Positions 7,853 through 16,577 of a DNA stretch of 64,000 nt are shown one piece after another. Origin of the DNA: an uncultured Pelagibacteraceae bacterium (GTDB taxonomy: Bacteria > Pseudomonadota > Alphaproteobacteria > Pelagibacterales > Pelagibacteraceae); assembly GCA_902575835.1 (NCBI GenBank), contig CACGSX010000002.1:1-64000 (forward strand), in the 5' to 3' direction. A program made the position numbers and the translations under genes. The stretch's first letter is position 1; every line of letters begins with the position of its first letter. The notes under the pieces are model-generated. The model had not been told where the DNA came from and made no database searches. It worked only from the letters and a program-made list of their open reading frames with translations.

Positions 7853-8922
7853 GTAGTTGGCCTTAGTCTTTGCCTCAAATCATCAATTGGTTTGAGTGAA
7901 TTACCTGATTTATAATACCAAAAAGTCCAACCGTTACAGCTCTCAGCACCTAATATTTGTGCAGCAACTTTATGAATTGATCCTTCTGATTTCCGATATT
8001 TTATACTACCATCAATCATAATTTTCGCATTGATTTGTTTTTTTTGATCAAAAATTTCAGTACCAGGTTTAATAATTCCTAATTCAACCAAAGATCCAAA
8101 TGGCACTCTTGGTTTAGATCTATTATTTTTTATAGTATCTAAATATTCATCTTCTATAATTTTTGTATTTTTAATTCTTTTACTTGCAGCTTCAAAATAG
8201 TTTTTTTCTTTTTCTATCCCAAAATAATTTCTACCTAACTTTTTTGAAACCACAGCAGTTGTTCCCGTACCGAGAAACGGGTCCAATATTAAATCACCTT
8301 TATTAGACGATGCTAACATAATTCTGTGCAATAAAGACTCTGGCTTTTGCGTTGAGTGAACTTTATTACCATTATTTTTAAGTCTTTCTTTTCCATTACA
8401 TATAGGTAAATTCCATGTAGATCTCATCTGTAGATCATCGTTTAAACATTTAAGTGATTGATAATTAAAAGTATATTTTGAGCCTTCACTTTTTGATGCC
8501 CATATAAGTGTTTCATGCGCATTCGTAAATCGTGTTCCTTTAAAATTTGGCATAGGGTTATTTTTGTTCCAAATCACATCATTTAGTATCCAAAAACCTA
8601 AATCTTGCATTTTTGAACCAACTCTAAAAATATTATGATAACTTCCTATGACCCATATAGATCCATTTTTTTTTAAAATTCTTTTACATTCTTTAAGCCA
8701 TTGAACTGAAAACTCATCATAACTTTTAAAACTATCAAATTTATCCCACGCATCGTCTACAGCATCGACTTTAGATCTATCAGGTCGACTTAATTCTTTT
8801 TTCAGTTGAAGGTTGTAAGGTGGATCTGCAAATATCAGATCAAAACTTTCAGCCGGAATTTTTTTTAATTCCTTAATACTATCTCCATTAATAATTTTAT
8901 TTTTTATGTCTGAAAAGATCAT
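7849..8922 (-). CDS. ccrM: CcrM-type adenine-N6 DNA methyltransferase (GANTC)
   Basis: Orphan DNA methyltransferase that, in alphaproteobacteria, methylates the A of GANTC late in the cell cycle. From ATG 8922 it has 357 residues, as in Caulobacter CcrM. The catalytic DPPY motif is at 33-36, followed by a CcrM-like SKVDAVDDAWDKF. The S-adenosylmethionine motif is in LDPFLGTGTT (about 235), and the C-terminal domain (about 270-357, VPFGSLVELGIIKPGT and GWTFWYY) is specific to this subfamily. A longer frame starts at TTG 8964, but that TTG lies in the apparent -35 box, so the ATG is preferred. No cognate nuclease is nearby. GANTC specificity is inferred from subfamily. Confidence 0.93.
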   Translation of the reverse strand: MIFSDIKNKIINGDSIKELKKIPAESFDLIFADPPYNLQLKKELSRPDRSKVDAVDDAWDKFDSFKSYDEFSVQWLKECKRILKKNGSIWVIGSYHNIFRVGSKMQDLGFWILNDVIWNKNNPMPNFKGTRFTNAHETLIWASKSEGSKYTFNYQSLKCLNDDLQMRSTWNLPICNGKERLKNNGNKVHSTQKPESLLHRIMLASSNKGDLILDPFLGTGTTAVVSKKLGRNYFGIEKEKNYFEAASKRIKNTKIIEDEYLDTIKNNRSKPRVPFGSLVELGIIKPGTEIFDQKKQINAKIMIDGSIKYRKSEGSIHKVAAQILGAESCNGWTFWYYKSGNSLKPIDDLRQRLRPTT

Positions 8923-8935
8923 TTTATATTTTTGA

Positions 8936-8964
8936 ATTAGACTCCAGTCAGGAGTCAACGTCAA
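8936..8964 (-). promoter_or_regulatory. Candidate ccrM promoter containing two inverted GANTC sites
   Basis: Read on the minus strand: -35 TTGACG (8964-8959), a 17-base spacer, -10 TCTAAT (8941-8936), each 5 of 6 to the sigma-70 consensus. Two CcrM sites, GACTC at 8940-8944 and GAGTC at 8952-8956, form a perfect inverted repeat (GACTCC, 5 bases, GGAGTC). The proximal site overlaps the -10 by two bases. The predicted RNA would begin about 7 bases before the ATG at 8922. Methylation-state control of ccrM is known in Caulobacter; here it is inferred from layout. Confidence 0.65.
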
Positions 8965-9003
8965 CCTGTGATTGAATTTATTAATTGATAATTGTTATGA
9001 TTA

Positions 9004-9576
9004 TTATTTAAGACTCAATATCTTGTGTATTGGTTGGAAGGTTTTTCTATGAAATCTAGTCACTCCAAATTTTTTAATAGCTTTAATATGATCCTTAGTT
9101 CCATAACCTGCATTATTATCCCAGCCGTATTTTTTAAAAGAAAAAGACATCTTTCTCATTAGCTTATCTCTTTCAACTTTAGCAATAATCGATGCAGCTG
9201 AAATTTCAGGAATTTTTTCATCACCTTTTACAATTGTTTTAATTACATAATTTTTTAAGTCTGGTGGTTTATTACCATCTATTAAAACTTTTTTAGGTTT
9301 CAATTTGAGTTTCTTAATTGCTCTTTTCATTGAAAGTAGGGTAGCATTTAAAATATTAATTTTTTCAATTTCCTTTGTTGATGCAGATCCTAACGCCCAA
9401 ACTGAATTTTTTTTTATATATTTAGCTAAAGTTTCCCTCTGAATTTTGTTAAGTTTTTTTGAATCTTTAAGAATTTTTCTATTAATTTCTTTATTTAATA
9501 TAACAGCCGCTGCATAAACTGGTCCTACAAGGCTTCCTCTTCCAACTTCATCAACCCCAGCAATAATTTTTTTCAT
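9004..9576 (-). CDS. rnhB: Ribonuclease HII
   Basis: Cuts RNA in RNA-DNA hybrids, including single misincorporated ribonucleotides. It has 190 residues. The N-terminal GVDEVGRGSLVGPVYAAAVIL supplies the first acidic pair (Asp8, Glu9), KKVLIDGNKPP supplies the third acid, and SAASIIAKVERD the fourth, with the HII-type YGTKDHIKAI near the end. Length is normal. It sits directly upstream of ccrM on the same strand; the stop at 9004 precedes the ccrM -35 box by about 40 bases, so ccrM can be read both through and from its own promoter. The rnhB-ccrM pairing is recalled from other alphaproteobacteria. Confidence 0.96.
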   Translation of the reverse strand: MKKIIAGVDEVGRGSLVGPVYAAAVILNKEINRKILKDSKKLNKIQRETLAKYIKKNSVWALGSASTKEIEKINILNATLLSMKRAIKKLKLKPKKVLIDGNKPPDLKNYVIKTIVKGDEKIPEISAASIIAKVERDKLMRKMSFSFKKYGWDNNAGYGTKDHIKAIKKFGVTRFHRKTFQPIHKILSLK

Positions 9577-9595
9577 ATAAAATATTATTAAAAAT

Positions 9596-10300
9596 TTAAA
9601 TCTCTAAACCAGTTTCACCTATTTTTTTTCTAATTTGTTTAAGATCGGCCCAAGAATATTTTTTTTGCTCTGCTTGTCTTAGTAGATATGCTGGGTGAAA
9701 AGTTATCATTGTTAAATATGTTTTATTATTAATTATTACTTCCTTCCATTTTCCTCTTTCTTTAGAGATTTTAATTTTATTCCCGAAGAGCGCTTCCATT
9801 GCTGTGCTTCCCATTAAAATAAGTATTTCTGGATTTATAATCGAAATATGTTTTCTTAAATATTCAGAGTATCTATTTATTTCTGATATTTCAGGCTTTC
9901 TGTTATTTGGAGGTCTATAATTTACAACATTAGTTATATACACGTTAGTTCTATCTAAATTAATAGCGTTCAACATTTTATTTAAAAGCATTCCTGCATC
10001 ACCAACAAAAGGTTTTCCTAATTCATCTTCTTTTTGTCCAGGTCCTTCACCTACAATCATTATTTTTGAAGATGAATTTCCATCACTGAAAACAAGATTT
10101 TTTGCACTTTTTTTTAGTTCACAATCTTCAATCTTTTCTATTTCAACTCTAAGTTTTGCTAATTCTTCAGATTTTTCCTCATTAGAAGCATTATTTTTAA
10201 ATCTATTTATTGGCTCATCACTAAATTCATACTCAATACCTAGCTCGTTTAATAAATCATTATCAAATATGTCATTTTGATTTTTTTCATTTAAAGTCAT
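9596..10300 (-). CDS. Uracil-DNA glycosylase, family 4-like
   Basis: Base-excision enzyme removing uracil from DNA, 234 residues. Motif A is GEGPGQKEDELGKPFVG (about 84-100), followed by NVVNYRPPNNRKP, and the second active-site motif is TFHPAYLLR near 200-208. The N-terminal 50 residues are acidic and unconserved. Family 4 enzymes normally hold a [4Fe-4S] cluster with four cysteines; I see one cysteine in the whole protein (Cys60), so the cluster should be absent. Many alphaproteobacterial members have partly lost these cysteines (recalled). It diverges from the TPR gene with 10 bases between start codons. Confidence 0.86.
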   Translation of the reverse strand: MTLNEKNQNDIFDNDLLNELGIEYEFSDEPINRFKNNASNEEKSEELAKLRVEIEKIEDCELKKSAKNLVFSDGNSSSKIMIVGEGPGQKEDELGKPFVGDAGMLLNKMLNAINLDRTNVYITNVVNYRPPNNRKPEISEINRYSEYLRKHISIINPEILILMGSTAMEALFGNKIKISKERGKWKEVIINNKTYLTMITFHPAYLLRQAEQKKYSWADLKQIRKKIGETGLEI

Positions 10301-10310
10301 AAAGTAAAAA

Positions 10311-11990
10311 ATGTTCTTAAAAATTTTTTGTTTTATAATATTAATCCTATACCAAACAAATCTCTATTCAAAAGCAGCGAATGAAAAAGAATTCAACCAG
10401 AAGTATCTATCAAATTATCTTTCAGCATTATTATCATTTGATAACCAGAAAAATAACGATGCTCTTAAGTTTTTTGAAAATTCAAAAATATTAATTCAAT
10501 CACATGATAGTTTTTTGCAAGAATATGTATTTTCTTTACTTTTGGATGGACAGGTTAAAAAAGCAATTAAACAAGTAAAATATTCTAATACCTCAATAGG
10601 AGGAGATTTTTTTGAAGGAAATTTATTATTAATTTTAGACAGCATTAACAAGAAAAAGTTTAAACAAGCAGCTTTGAAGTTAAAAAAATTGGAAAAGTTC
10701 AAAGAGGACGACTCATACAAATTTATAATTTATTCTAGCTTAAAAAGTTACATTGATCTTTTTATATATAAAAAATCTGACATTGTTGAGCAATTTGGAA
10801 AATTAGATTTGATAAACATGGCTTTTCAAAATTGTTATTTGAATTCCAAAAAAACTGAGTCTTATTTTTTAAAATTAATTAACGATCCTCAAAGTGATTA
10901 CTCTAGATATACTTTTTTTTATTTGAGTAACGAAGTGTCTAATAATGACTTTGCAACAGTTGATAATATTGCTGATACAATAGATCCTTTAAGAAGTAGT
11001 TTGCTTATTTCTCAAGTAAAAAAATGGATAGATGAAAAAAAATATAAAAAATTAACACAGCATTTTTCATGTCAAAATGAGAATGATATTTTGGCAGAAT
11101 TCTTTTTCCTTATATCTAACTTTTATTCATCTCAAAGTAGATTTGATTATTCAAACATATATTTAAATATTTCAAATTATTTAAATCCAAAATTTTATTT
11201 TAATTTATCACTAATAGCTGAAAACTATCAGTCTAATAATAATTATGATCTAGCAAAAAAAACTTTCGAAAAATTTGATGATAAGGATGAAATATTTTTT
11301 TGGTACAAAACAAAGAAGATTGCCAGAATTATAGCAGAGGAAGAAAATTATGATGCAAGTTTGAACTATATATTAAAAAATCTTGAAAAATTTAATAATA
11401 AATCGACAAAGATGATTTATGATTTGGCAAATATTTACAAAAACTTTAAAAAATATGATGAAGCTATAAATTATTATACTTTGGCCTTAAAAAATTTGGA
11501 TAAAAATTCTATGGCTTATGCAGATGTTCTTTATCGCAGAGGTGGAGCGTATGAAAGATTAAAAAATTATGATTTGGCGGATAAGGATTTGCTAAATTCA
11601 ATTAAAATTAGACCTGACGAACCCTATACACTTAACTATCTCGCTTATAGTTGGTTAGAAAGAGGATATAAAATTGAAGAAGCAATACAAATGTTAAATC
11701 AAGCTTACAAAGGGAAAGAAGAAGACCCTTATATAACAGACTCAGTTGGTTGGGGTTATTATTTGACAGGAAATTATATTGAAGCAGAAAAATATTTAAG
11801 AAAAGCTGTTGAATTGTTACCAAGTGATCCTGTTGCAAGTGATCATTATGGAGATGTTCTTTGGCAATTAAATAGAAAAATCCAAGCTAATTATTTTTGG
11901 AAGAGCGCTTTAAATAGCGATGAAGCAGACGAAGAATTAAAAATTAAAGTTAAGGAAAAATTATATAATGGCTTAAATAATAATTCTTAA
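10311..11990 (+). CDS. Exported tetratricopeptide-repeat protein
   Basis: A 559-residue protein with an N-terminal signal peptide (about 1-20) and helical repeats. The clearest TPR units are in the C-terminal third, about residues 365-545 (for example YDEAINYYTLALKNL, YDLADKDLLNSIKIRPDEP, GNYIEAEKYLRKAVELLPSDP). The first 350 residues look like degenerate repeats. Such proteins usually act as scaffolds for complexes in the periplasm; no partner can be named. It lies 1 base ahead of ispE, so the two are probably co-transcribed, a pairing I recall from other alphaproteobacteria. Confidence 0.85.
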   Translation: MFLKIFCFIILILYQTNLYSKAANEKEFNQKYLSNYLSALLSFDNQKNNDALKFFENSKILIQSHDSFLQEYVFSLLLDGQVKKAIKQVKYSNTSIGGDFFEGNLLLILDSINKKKFKQAALKLKKLEKFKEDDSYKFIIYSSLKSYIDLFIYKKSDIVEQFGKLDLINMAFQNCYLNSKKTESYFLKLINDPQSDYSRYTFFYLSNEVSNNDFATVDNIADTIDPLRSSLLISQVKKWIDEKKYKKLTQHFSCQNENDILAEFFFLISNFYSSQSRFDYSNIYLNISNYLNPKFYFNLSLIAENYQSNNNYDLAKKTFEKFDDKDEIFFWYKTKKIARIIAEEENYDASLNYILKNLEKFNNKSTKMIYDLANIYKNFKKYDEAINYYTLALKNLDKNSMAYADVLYRRGGAYERLKNYDLADKDLLNSIKIRPDEPYTLNYLAYSWLERGYKIEEAIQMLNQAYKGKEEDPYITDSVGWGYYLTGNYIEAEKYLRKAVELLPSDPVASDHYGDVLWQLNRKIQANYFWKSALNSDEADEELKIKVKEKLYNGLNNNS

Positions 11991-12833
11991 ATGAAGTTTC
12001 ATAAAATAAAATCTTTTGCAAAAATTAACCTAACTTTAAAAATTCTAAATAAATACTCAGATGGTTATCATAAAATTGAAAGTTTAATATCCAAGATCAA
12101 TTTGGCTGATGAGATTTTAATAAAAGAGATACAAGGTTCAAAAAATAGAATATCGTTTAGTGGTAAATTTTCCTCAAATATTTCAAATACAAATACAATT
12201 TCGAAACTACTAAAAATATTAAATAATCATAATTATATTAAAAATAAAAAATTCAATATCAAAGTAAAAAAAAATATACCCCAATCCTCTGGTATGGGAG
12301 GAGGATCAATGAATGCAGCATCTATTTTGAACTATTTATTTAAAAAGAGAATAATTAAAACTACAAAAAATAATTTAATAAAAATTGCAAATAAAGTCGG
12401 CTCAGATGTAATTTTGGGTCTTTATGAGAGTCCAATGATCCTACAAGGGCAAAATATTAGTAAAATTAATAAAAAATTAAATTTTCATTTGTTAATAATA
12501 AAGCCTAATTTTGGATGTTCTACTAAGATGATTTATGCAAAACACAAGGGATTTTCAGAGAGCCTATTCAAAAAATCAAACAAGATTGACAGACAAGATC
12601 TATTAAAAGTTTCAGGTAACGATTTAGAGAGAGCGGCTTTTAATAAATATCCAATTTTAAGAAAGATCAAAAGTTACTTGCAAAATTTAGATAATATTTA
12701 CTTTGCAAATATGACAGGCTCGGGTTCTACTATAATTGGTTATTTTTTAACCAAAAATGCGGCAATAAAAGCTCAAAAAAAATTAAAAAATAAATATAAA
12801 AACTATTGGTGTATTTACTCTAAAACTATATAA
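11991..12833 (+). CDS. ispE: 4-diphosphocytidyl-2-C-methyl-D-erythritol kinase
   Basis: GHMP kinase of the MEP isoprenoid pathway, phosphorylating CDP-methylerythritol. It has 280 residues. The N-terminal SFAKINLTLKIL and DGYHKIESL match the family, the ATP-binding GHMP loop is PQSSGMGGGSMNAASIL (about 97-113), and the C-terminal ANMTGSGSTIIGYF is motif 3. The start ATG directly follows the TPR gene stop. The gene is lysine and asparagine rich, as is everything nearby. It ends 32 bases before tRNA-Gln. Confidence 0.96.
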   Translation: MKFHKIKSFAKINLTLKILNKYSDGYHKIESLISKINLADEILIKEIQGSKNRISFSGKFSSNISNTNTISKLLKILNNHNYIKNKKFNIKVKKNIPQSSGMGGGSMNAASILNYLFKKRIIKTTKNNLIKIANKVGSDVILGLYESPMILQGQNISKINKKLNFHLLIIKPNFGCSTKMIYAKHKGFSESLFKKSNKIDRQDLLKVSGNDLERAAFNKYPILRKIKSYLQNLDNIYFANMTGSGSTIIGYFLTKNAAIKAQKKLKNKYKNYWCIYSKTI

Positions 12834-12865
12834 AGCTTTTTTTTTGTGTTATACGAAAAACATCT

Positions 12866-12940
12866 TGGGGTGTAGCCAAGTGGTAAGGCAGCGGTTTTTG
12901 GTACCGCCATTCCTAGGTTCGAATCCTAGCACCCCAGCCA
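12866..12940 (+). tRNA. tRNA-Gln (UUG)
   Basis: A full cloverleaf can be folded: acceptor TGGGGTG with CACCCCA, D-arm GCCAAGTGGTAAGGC, anticodon stem GCGGT/ACCGC with loop TTTTGGT, and a normal T-arm CTAGG-TTCGAAT-CCTAG. The anticodon TTG is at 12898-12900, giving glutamine. G73 and an encoded CCA end it. A TATAC-like -10 lies at about 12850. The CCA-adding enzyme gene starts only 3 bases after its end, so the two probably share a transcript. Confidence 0.97.
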
Positions 12941-12943
12941 TTT

Positions 12944-14215
12944 ATGAAAGCTTTACTTAAAAAAATTTTTCAAAACAAAAAAATTTCAAGCAGTAAAGAT
13001 CTTAAATTTCTAGATTTAAAAAATAATAAGGGAGTAAATAAAATATTTGGTGCAATAAATAACCACAATGAAACTAGCGAGATTAGATATGTTGGTGGTT
13101 GTGTAAGAAAAATTTTAAATGATGAAAAAACAGATGATATCGACCTTGCAACTAATTTAACTCCTGATCAGGTTAAGCAATGTTTAGATAAAAACCAAAT
13201 AAAGTTTTTTGAAACAGGAATTGAACATGGCACAATCACAGCAGTGATTGATGATCAAAATTTTGAAATTACAACATTAAGAAAAGATGTAAAAACAGAT
13301 GGAAGGCATGCTGTCGTAGAATATACAACTAATTGGAAAGAAGATTCATTAAGGAGAGATTTTTCAATAAATTCAATATATTCAGATTTAGACGGAAATT
13401 TGTATGATCCAAATTCTGGTCATAAAGATTTAAATGTTGGAATAATTAAATTTATAGGTGATCCAGAAACTAGAATAAAAGAAGATTATTTAAGAATTAT
13501 TAGATATTTAAGATTTTATACTGAATATAGCAAAATCGATCATGAAATTAATATAATAAAAATCATTAAAAAAAATATAGAGGGTTTAGGAAAAATATCA
13601 AAAGAAAGACAATTCAATGAATTAAAAAAAATTATCAAATTGTATAACTTTTTAAAGTTATTTAAAAATAAAACCTCTTGTGAATTATTTTCATTAATTT
13701 TCCCTCAACTAAAAAATTTTAAAAAATTGAGCAAGTTATCAAAACCACAAGAAAAGATATTAAAAAATAAAAGTTTAAATTTCGTCATTTCTTTTCTTGT
13801 AATCGATGAAACTGACAATTCTGACTATTTTGTATATAAATATAATTTACCCAATGAGTTAAAAGATAAAATTAATTTTCTAAAAAATAATTTGCTAAAT
13901 AAAGATAGTACTAAAATTTTTAACAAGAAAGATTTACAAAAAATATTTTATTATGAGGGTAAATCTAGCACAATCGATTTAATTGATTTCAATTTGTTAT
14001 ATTTTAAACAAAGTAAAAAACTTTCAGAATTAAAAAATTACTTTGAAAAATTAGATAAACCGGAATTTCCAGTAAAAGCTCAGTTATTAATAAATGATTA
14101 TGGATTAAAGGAGGGAAGGGAATTGGGTCAAAAGTTAAAAAATTTAGAATTGAAATGGATTGAAAATAATTTTAATTTATCAAAAAAAGATATGGAAAAA
14201 GTTTTATCAAATTAA
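12944..14215 (+). CDS. cca: CCA tRNA nucleotidyltransferase / poly(A) polymerase family
   Basis: Class II nucleotidyltransferase that adds or repairs the CCA end of tRNAs, 423 residues. The N-terminal catalytic domain shows VGGCVRKIL followed by the metal-binding DIDLAT (about 66-71), then RRDFSINS and the [12 protein letters not shown] neck helix. The C-terminal 200 residues are a poorly conserved helical body. A poly(A) polymerase (pcnB) is the alternative; with alphaproteobacteria usually carrying one such enzyme, tRNA repair is more likely. It starts 3 bases after tRNA-Gln and its stop shares the TTAA with the convergent greA stop. Confidence 0.88.
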   Translation: MKALLKKIFQNKKISSSKDLKFLDLKNNKGVNKIFGAINNHNETSEIRYVGGCVRKILNDEKTDDIDLATNLTPDQVKQCLDKNQIKFFETGIEHGTITAVIDDQNFEITTLRKDVKTDGRHAVVEYTTNWKEDSLRRDFSINSIYSDLDGNLYDPNSGHKDLNVGIIKFIGDPETRIKEDYLRIIRYLRFYTEYSKIDHEINIIKIIKKNIEGLGKISKERQFNELKKIIKLYNFLKLFKNKTSCELFSLIFPQLKNFKKLSKLSKPQEKILKNKSLNFVISFLVIDETDNSDYFVYKYNLPNELKDKINFLKNNLLNKDSTKIFNKKDLQKIFYYEGKSSTIDLIDFNLLYFKQSKKLSELKNYFEKLDKPEFPVKAQLLINDYGLKEGRELGQKLKNLELKWIENNFNLSKKDMEKVLSN

Positions 14216-14688
14216 ACATATTTTACGTCTACAATCTCAAAATTTTTTGTCCCTGCTGGTGTATTTATCTCTACAAGATCCCCTTTATTTTTACCTATAA
14301 GACCTTTTCCTATTGGTGATTGAAAATAAAGAAGCTTTTGTTTTAGATCTGCCTCGTCTTTACCAACAATTTTGTAATTTATTTTTTCATTTGTATCTAA
14401 ATTTTGAAGGTAGACAGTAGATCCAAATATCACTTTTCCATCATTACTAATCTTGGTTATGTCAATTATATTTGCTCTTGCAATTAAATCCTCAACTTCT
14501 TGAATTCTTCCCTCATTATGTGATTGCTGTTCTTTTGCAGCATGATATTCAGCATTTTCTTTCAAATCTCCATGTGATCTTGCTTCAGCAATGGCTGCAA
14601 CAATTTCGGGTCTCTTTTTTTCTTTTAAAAAAATTAATTCACTTTTTAATTTCTCTAATCCTTCAGTAGTAATTGGTTCTTTATCCAT
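14212..14688 (-). CDS. greA: Transcription elongation factor GreA
   Basis: Stimulates RNA polymerase to cleave backtracked transcripts. Length is 158 residues, as usual. The N-terminal coiled-coil finger (about 8-75) includes [21 protein letters not shown], whose acidic tip is the hallmark of Gre factors. The C-terminal FKBP-like domain ends in [21 protein letters not shown]. It is the last gene of the minus-strand trmL-hemF-greA run, 3 bases after hemF. Confidence 0.97.
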   Translation of the reverse strand: MDKEPITTEGLEKLKSELIFLKEKKRPEIVAAIAEARSHGDLKENAEYHAAKEQQSHNEGRIQEVEDLIARANIIDITKISNDGKVIFGSTVYLQNLDTNEKINYKIVGKDEADLKQKLLYFQSPIGKGLIGKNKGDLVEINTPAGTKNFEIVDVKYV

Positions 14689-14691
14689 AAT

Positions 14692-15516
14692 TTACCATTT
14701 AGCTGTTGGTGGTAATGACATAAGTATAGCTTCAACATTTCCACCAGTTTGTAAACCAAATTTTGTCCCCCTATCATGTAATAAATTAAATTCAACATAT
14801 CTACCCCTTTTTTTGTATTGGATTTCTTTATCTTTAATTGTCCATTTTAATTTATTTTTTTTCTCAATTATTTCATTAGAAATGTTTTTAAAACTTATTC
14901 CCACTTCTCTAACAAAAGAAAAATCTTTTTCCCAATTATTTTTTTTATAATCAAAAAAAATTCCACCAATACCTCTTGGTTCTTTCCTATGTGGTAAATA
15001 AAAATATTCATCACACCACTTTTTATATTTTTTGTAATAATTTTTGTTGTGTTTATTACATGATTTTTTTAGTTCTGAATGAAACCAGTTTTCTAATTTC
15101 TTATCTTTCATGCAAGGTGTAACATCCATTCCACCTCCAAACCAACCAAATGAAGTAACTATATACCTCGTGTTAAAATGCATTGCGGGCACATGAGGAT
15201 TTTTCATATGCATAACAACAGATATTCCAGATGCCCAAAATTTAGAGCTTGTTTTAGTACCTGGAACTTTATTTTTAAATTCATTTGAAAATTTTCCATA
15301 AACTTCTGAAAAATTTACTCCAACTTTATCAAAAATTTTACCGTTCTCTAAAATTCTATATTGTCCTCCACCTTCATCATTACTTTTACTTCTATTCCAA
15401 TTAGTAATTTTAAATTTGGTTTTTTTGCCCTCTTTTTCCTCTATTTCTCTACAAAGTACTTCTTGTAAAGTTTTAAACCAATTTTTTGCTAATTTCTTTT
15501 TTATGTATTGATCCAT
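14692..15516 (-). CDS. hemF: Oxygen-dependent coproporphyrinogen III oxidase
   Basis: Converts coproporphyrinogen III to protoporphyrinogen IX using O2, in heme synthesis. It has 274 residues. Diagnostic segments are GGGQYRILENG, HMKNPHVPAMHFNTRY, WFGGGMDVTPC, HRKEPRGIGGIFFDY and YVEFNLLHDRGTKFGLQTGG. Use of the O2-dependent form fits an aerobic organism with a bc1 complex nearby. trmL ends directly before its start and greA follows. Confidence 0.97.
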   Translation of the reverse strand: MDQYIKKKLAKNWFKTLQEVLCREIEEKEGKKTKFKITNWNRSKSNDEGGGQYRILENGKIFDKVGVNFSEVYGKFSNEFKNKVPGTKTSSKFWASGISVVMHMKNPHVPAMHFNTRYIVTSFGWFGGGMDVTPCMKDKKLENWFHSELKKSCNKHNKNYYKKYKKWCDEYFYLPHRKEPRGIGGIFFDYKKNNWEKDFSFVREVGISFKNISNEIIEKKNKLKWTIKDKEIQYKKRGRYVEFNLLHDRGTKFGLQTGGNVEAILMSLPPTAKW

Positions 15517-15993
15517 TTAACCTAACTGTCTTATAAATTCTGAAGCTCCTATGGCCACTGATATTGAAATGTTTAGTGATCTTTTATTTTTTAGCATTGG
15601 AATCTTAATTCTTTCATTAACCTTAGAATGTAAATCTTCTGGAACACCAGCACTTTCTCTGCCAAAGAGCAATATATCATTACGCTTAAATTTAAACTTT
15701 GTATAAACTTTGCTGGCTTTTGTCGTCATTAAAACTACTCTATTTTTACTATTTTCATCAAAGAATTCTCTAGGGCTCTTGTAAAATTTAATTTCACTGT
15801 AATCTAAATAATCCATAACAACTCTCTTGAACCTTTTATCGCTAAATAAAAACCCACAAGGTTCAATGATTTCTAAACTAGCCCCTAGACAAGAACAAGT
15901 TCGAATAATTGAAGCTGTATTTTGAGGAATATCCGGCTGATATAGAGCTACTTTTAGACCGTGTTTTAAAGGTTTCTGTGTCATTGTTACCAT
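15517..15993 (-). CDS. trmL: tRNA (cytidine/uridine-34 2'-O)-methyltransferase TrmL
   Basis: SPOUT-class enzyme methylating the wobble ribose of tRNA-Leu. The product is 158 residues. It shows the family start [18 protein letters not shown], the middle [10 protein letters not shown], and the trefoil-knot signatures [11 protein letters not shown] and [16 protein letters not shown]. The start could be 15993 or the next Met at 15984; the difference is three residues. The same strand continues into hemF with no gap, and petA diverges 60 bases away. Confidence 0.93.
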   Translation of the reverse strand: MVTMTQKPLKHGLKVALYQPDIPQNTASIIRTCSCLGASLEIIEPCGFLFSDKRFKRVVMDYLDYSEIKFYKSPREFFDENSKNRVVLMTTKASKVYTKFKFKRNDILLFGRESAGVPEDLHSKVNERIKIPMLKNKRSLNISISVAIGASEFIRQLG

Positions 15994-16053
15994 AGAAATA
16001 TCTCTTTTTTATTATATGAAATCATATATTACCAAAGTTATAAAATATTAAAG

Positions 16054-16575
16054 ATGTCAGATCAAAAAGACGAAAAAAAGACCAACAGAAGAGATTTCTT
16101 GTTTACTGCTACTGCCGCCGCAGGTGCAGTTGGAGTAGGTGCCGCTGTTTGGCCATTAGTCGATCAAATGAACCCAGATGCCTCTGTAAAAGCATTAGCA
16201 AGCACAGAAGTAGATGTGAGTTCAATGCAACCTGGACAATCTTTAACAGTTCTTTGGAGAGGTAAACCTGTTTTTATAAAGAGAAGAACGGATGATGAAA
16301 TTAAAAAAGCGAGAGCAGTTGACATCAATGATCTTAAGCATCCTGAAAAAGACGAAGATAGAGCAAAAAATCCTGAATGGTTAGTGATGCTTGGGATTTG
16401 TACTCATCTAGGATGTGTTCCATTAACAGATAAAGGTGATTATGATGGTTGGTTTTGTCCTTGCCATGGTTCTCATTATGATACATCTGGTAGAATTAGA
16501 AAAGGACCAGCTCCAACTAATATGGAGATACCTAGATACGAATTTGTAAATACTAACACGATTAAGATTGGATAA
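16054..16575 (+). CDS. petA: Ubiquinol-cytochrome c reductase, Rieske iron-sulfur subunit
   Basis: Rieske [2Fe-2S] subunit of the bc1 complex. It has 173 residues with a twin-arginine anchor (Arg12-Arg13 in NRRDFLF, then a hydrophobic helix to about 35). The cluster ligands are in CTHLGC and CPCHGSHYD. Export by Tat with an uncleaved anchor is usual for this family. It opens the petABC operon, 2 bases before petB. No strong Shine-Dalgarno precedes the ATG. Confidence 0.98.
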   Translation: MSDQKDEKKTNRRDFLFTATAAAGAVGVGAAVWPLVDQMNPDASVKALASTEVDVSSMQPGQSLTVLWRGKPVFIKRRTDDEIKKARAVDINDLKHPEKDEDRAKNPEWLVMLGICTHLGCVPLTDKGDYDGWFCPCHGSHYDTSGRIRKGPAPTNMEIPRYEFVNTNTIKIG

Positions 16576-16577
16576 AT

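Noticed and set aside
8923-8964. N-terminal extension of CcrM from TTG 8964
   Set aside because: The TTG lies in the candidate -35 box, the extra 14 residues have no match to the family start, and ATG 8922 gives the standard 357-residue length.
12838-12849. AAAGCTTTTTTTTT after ispE as a terminator
   Set aside because: The stem is only four A/T-rich pairs; not enough to call an intrinsic terminator.
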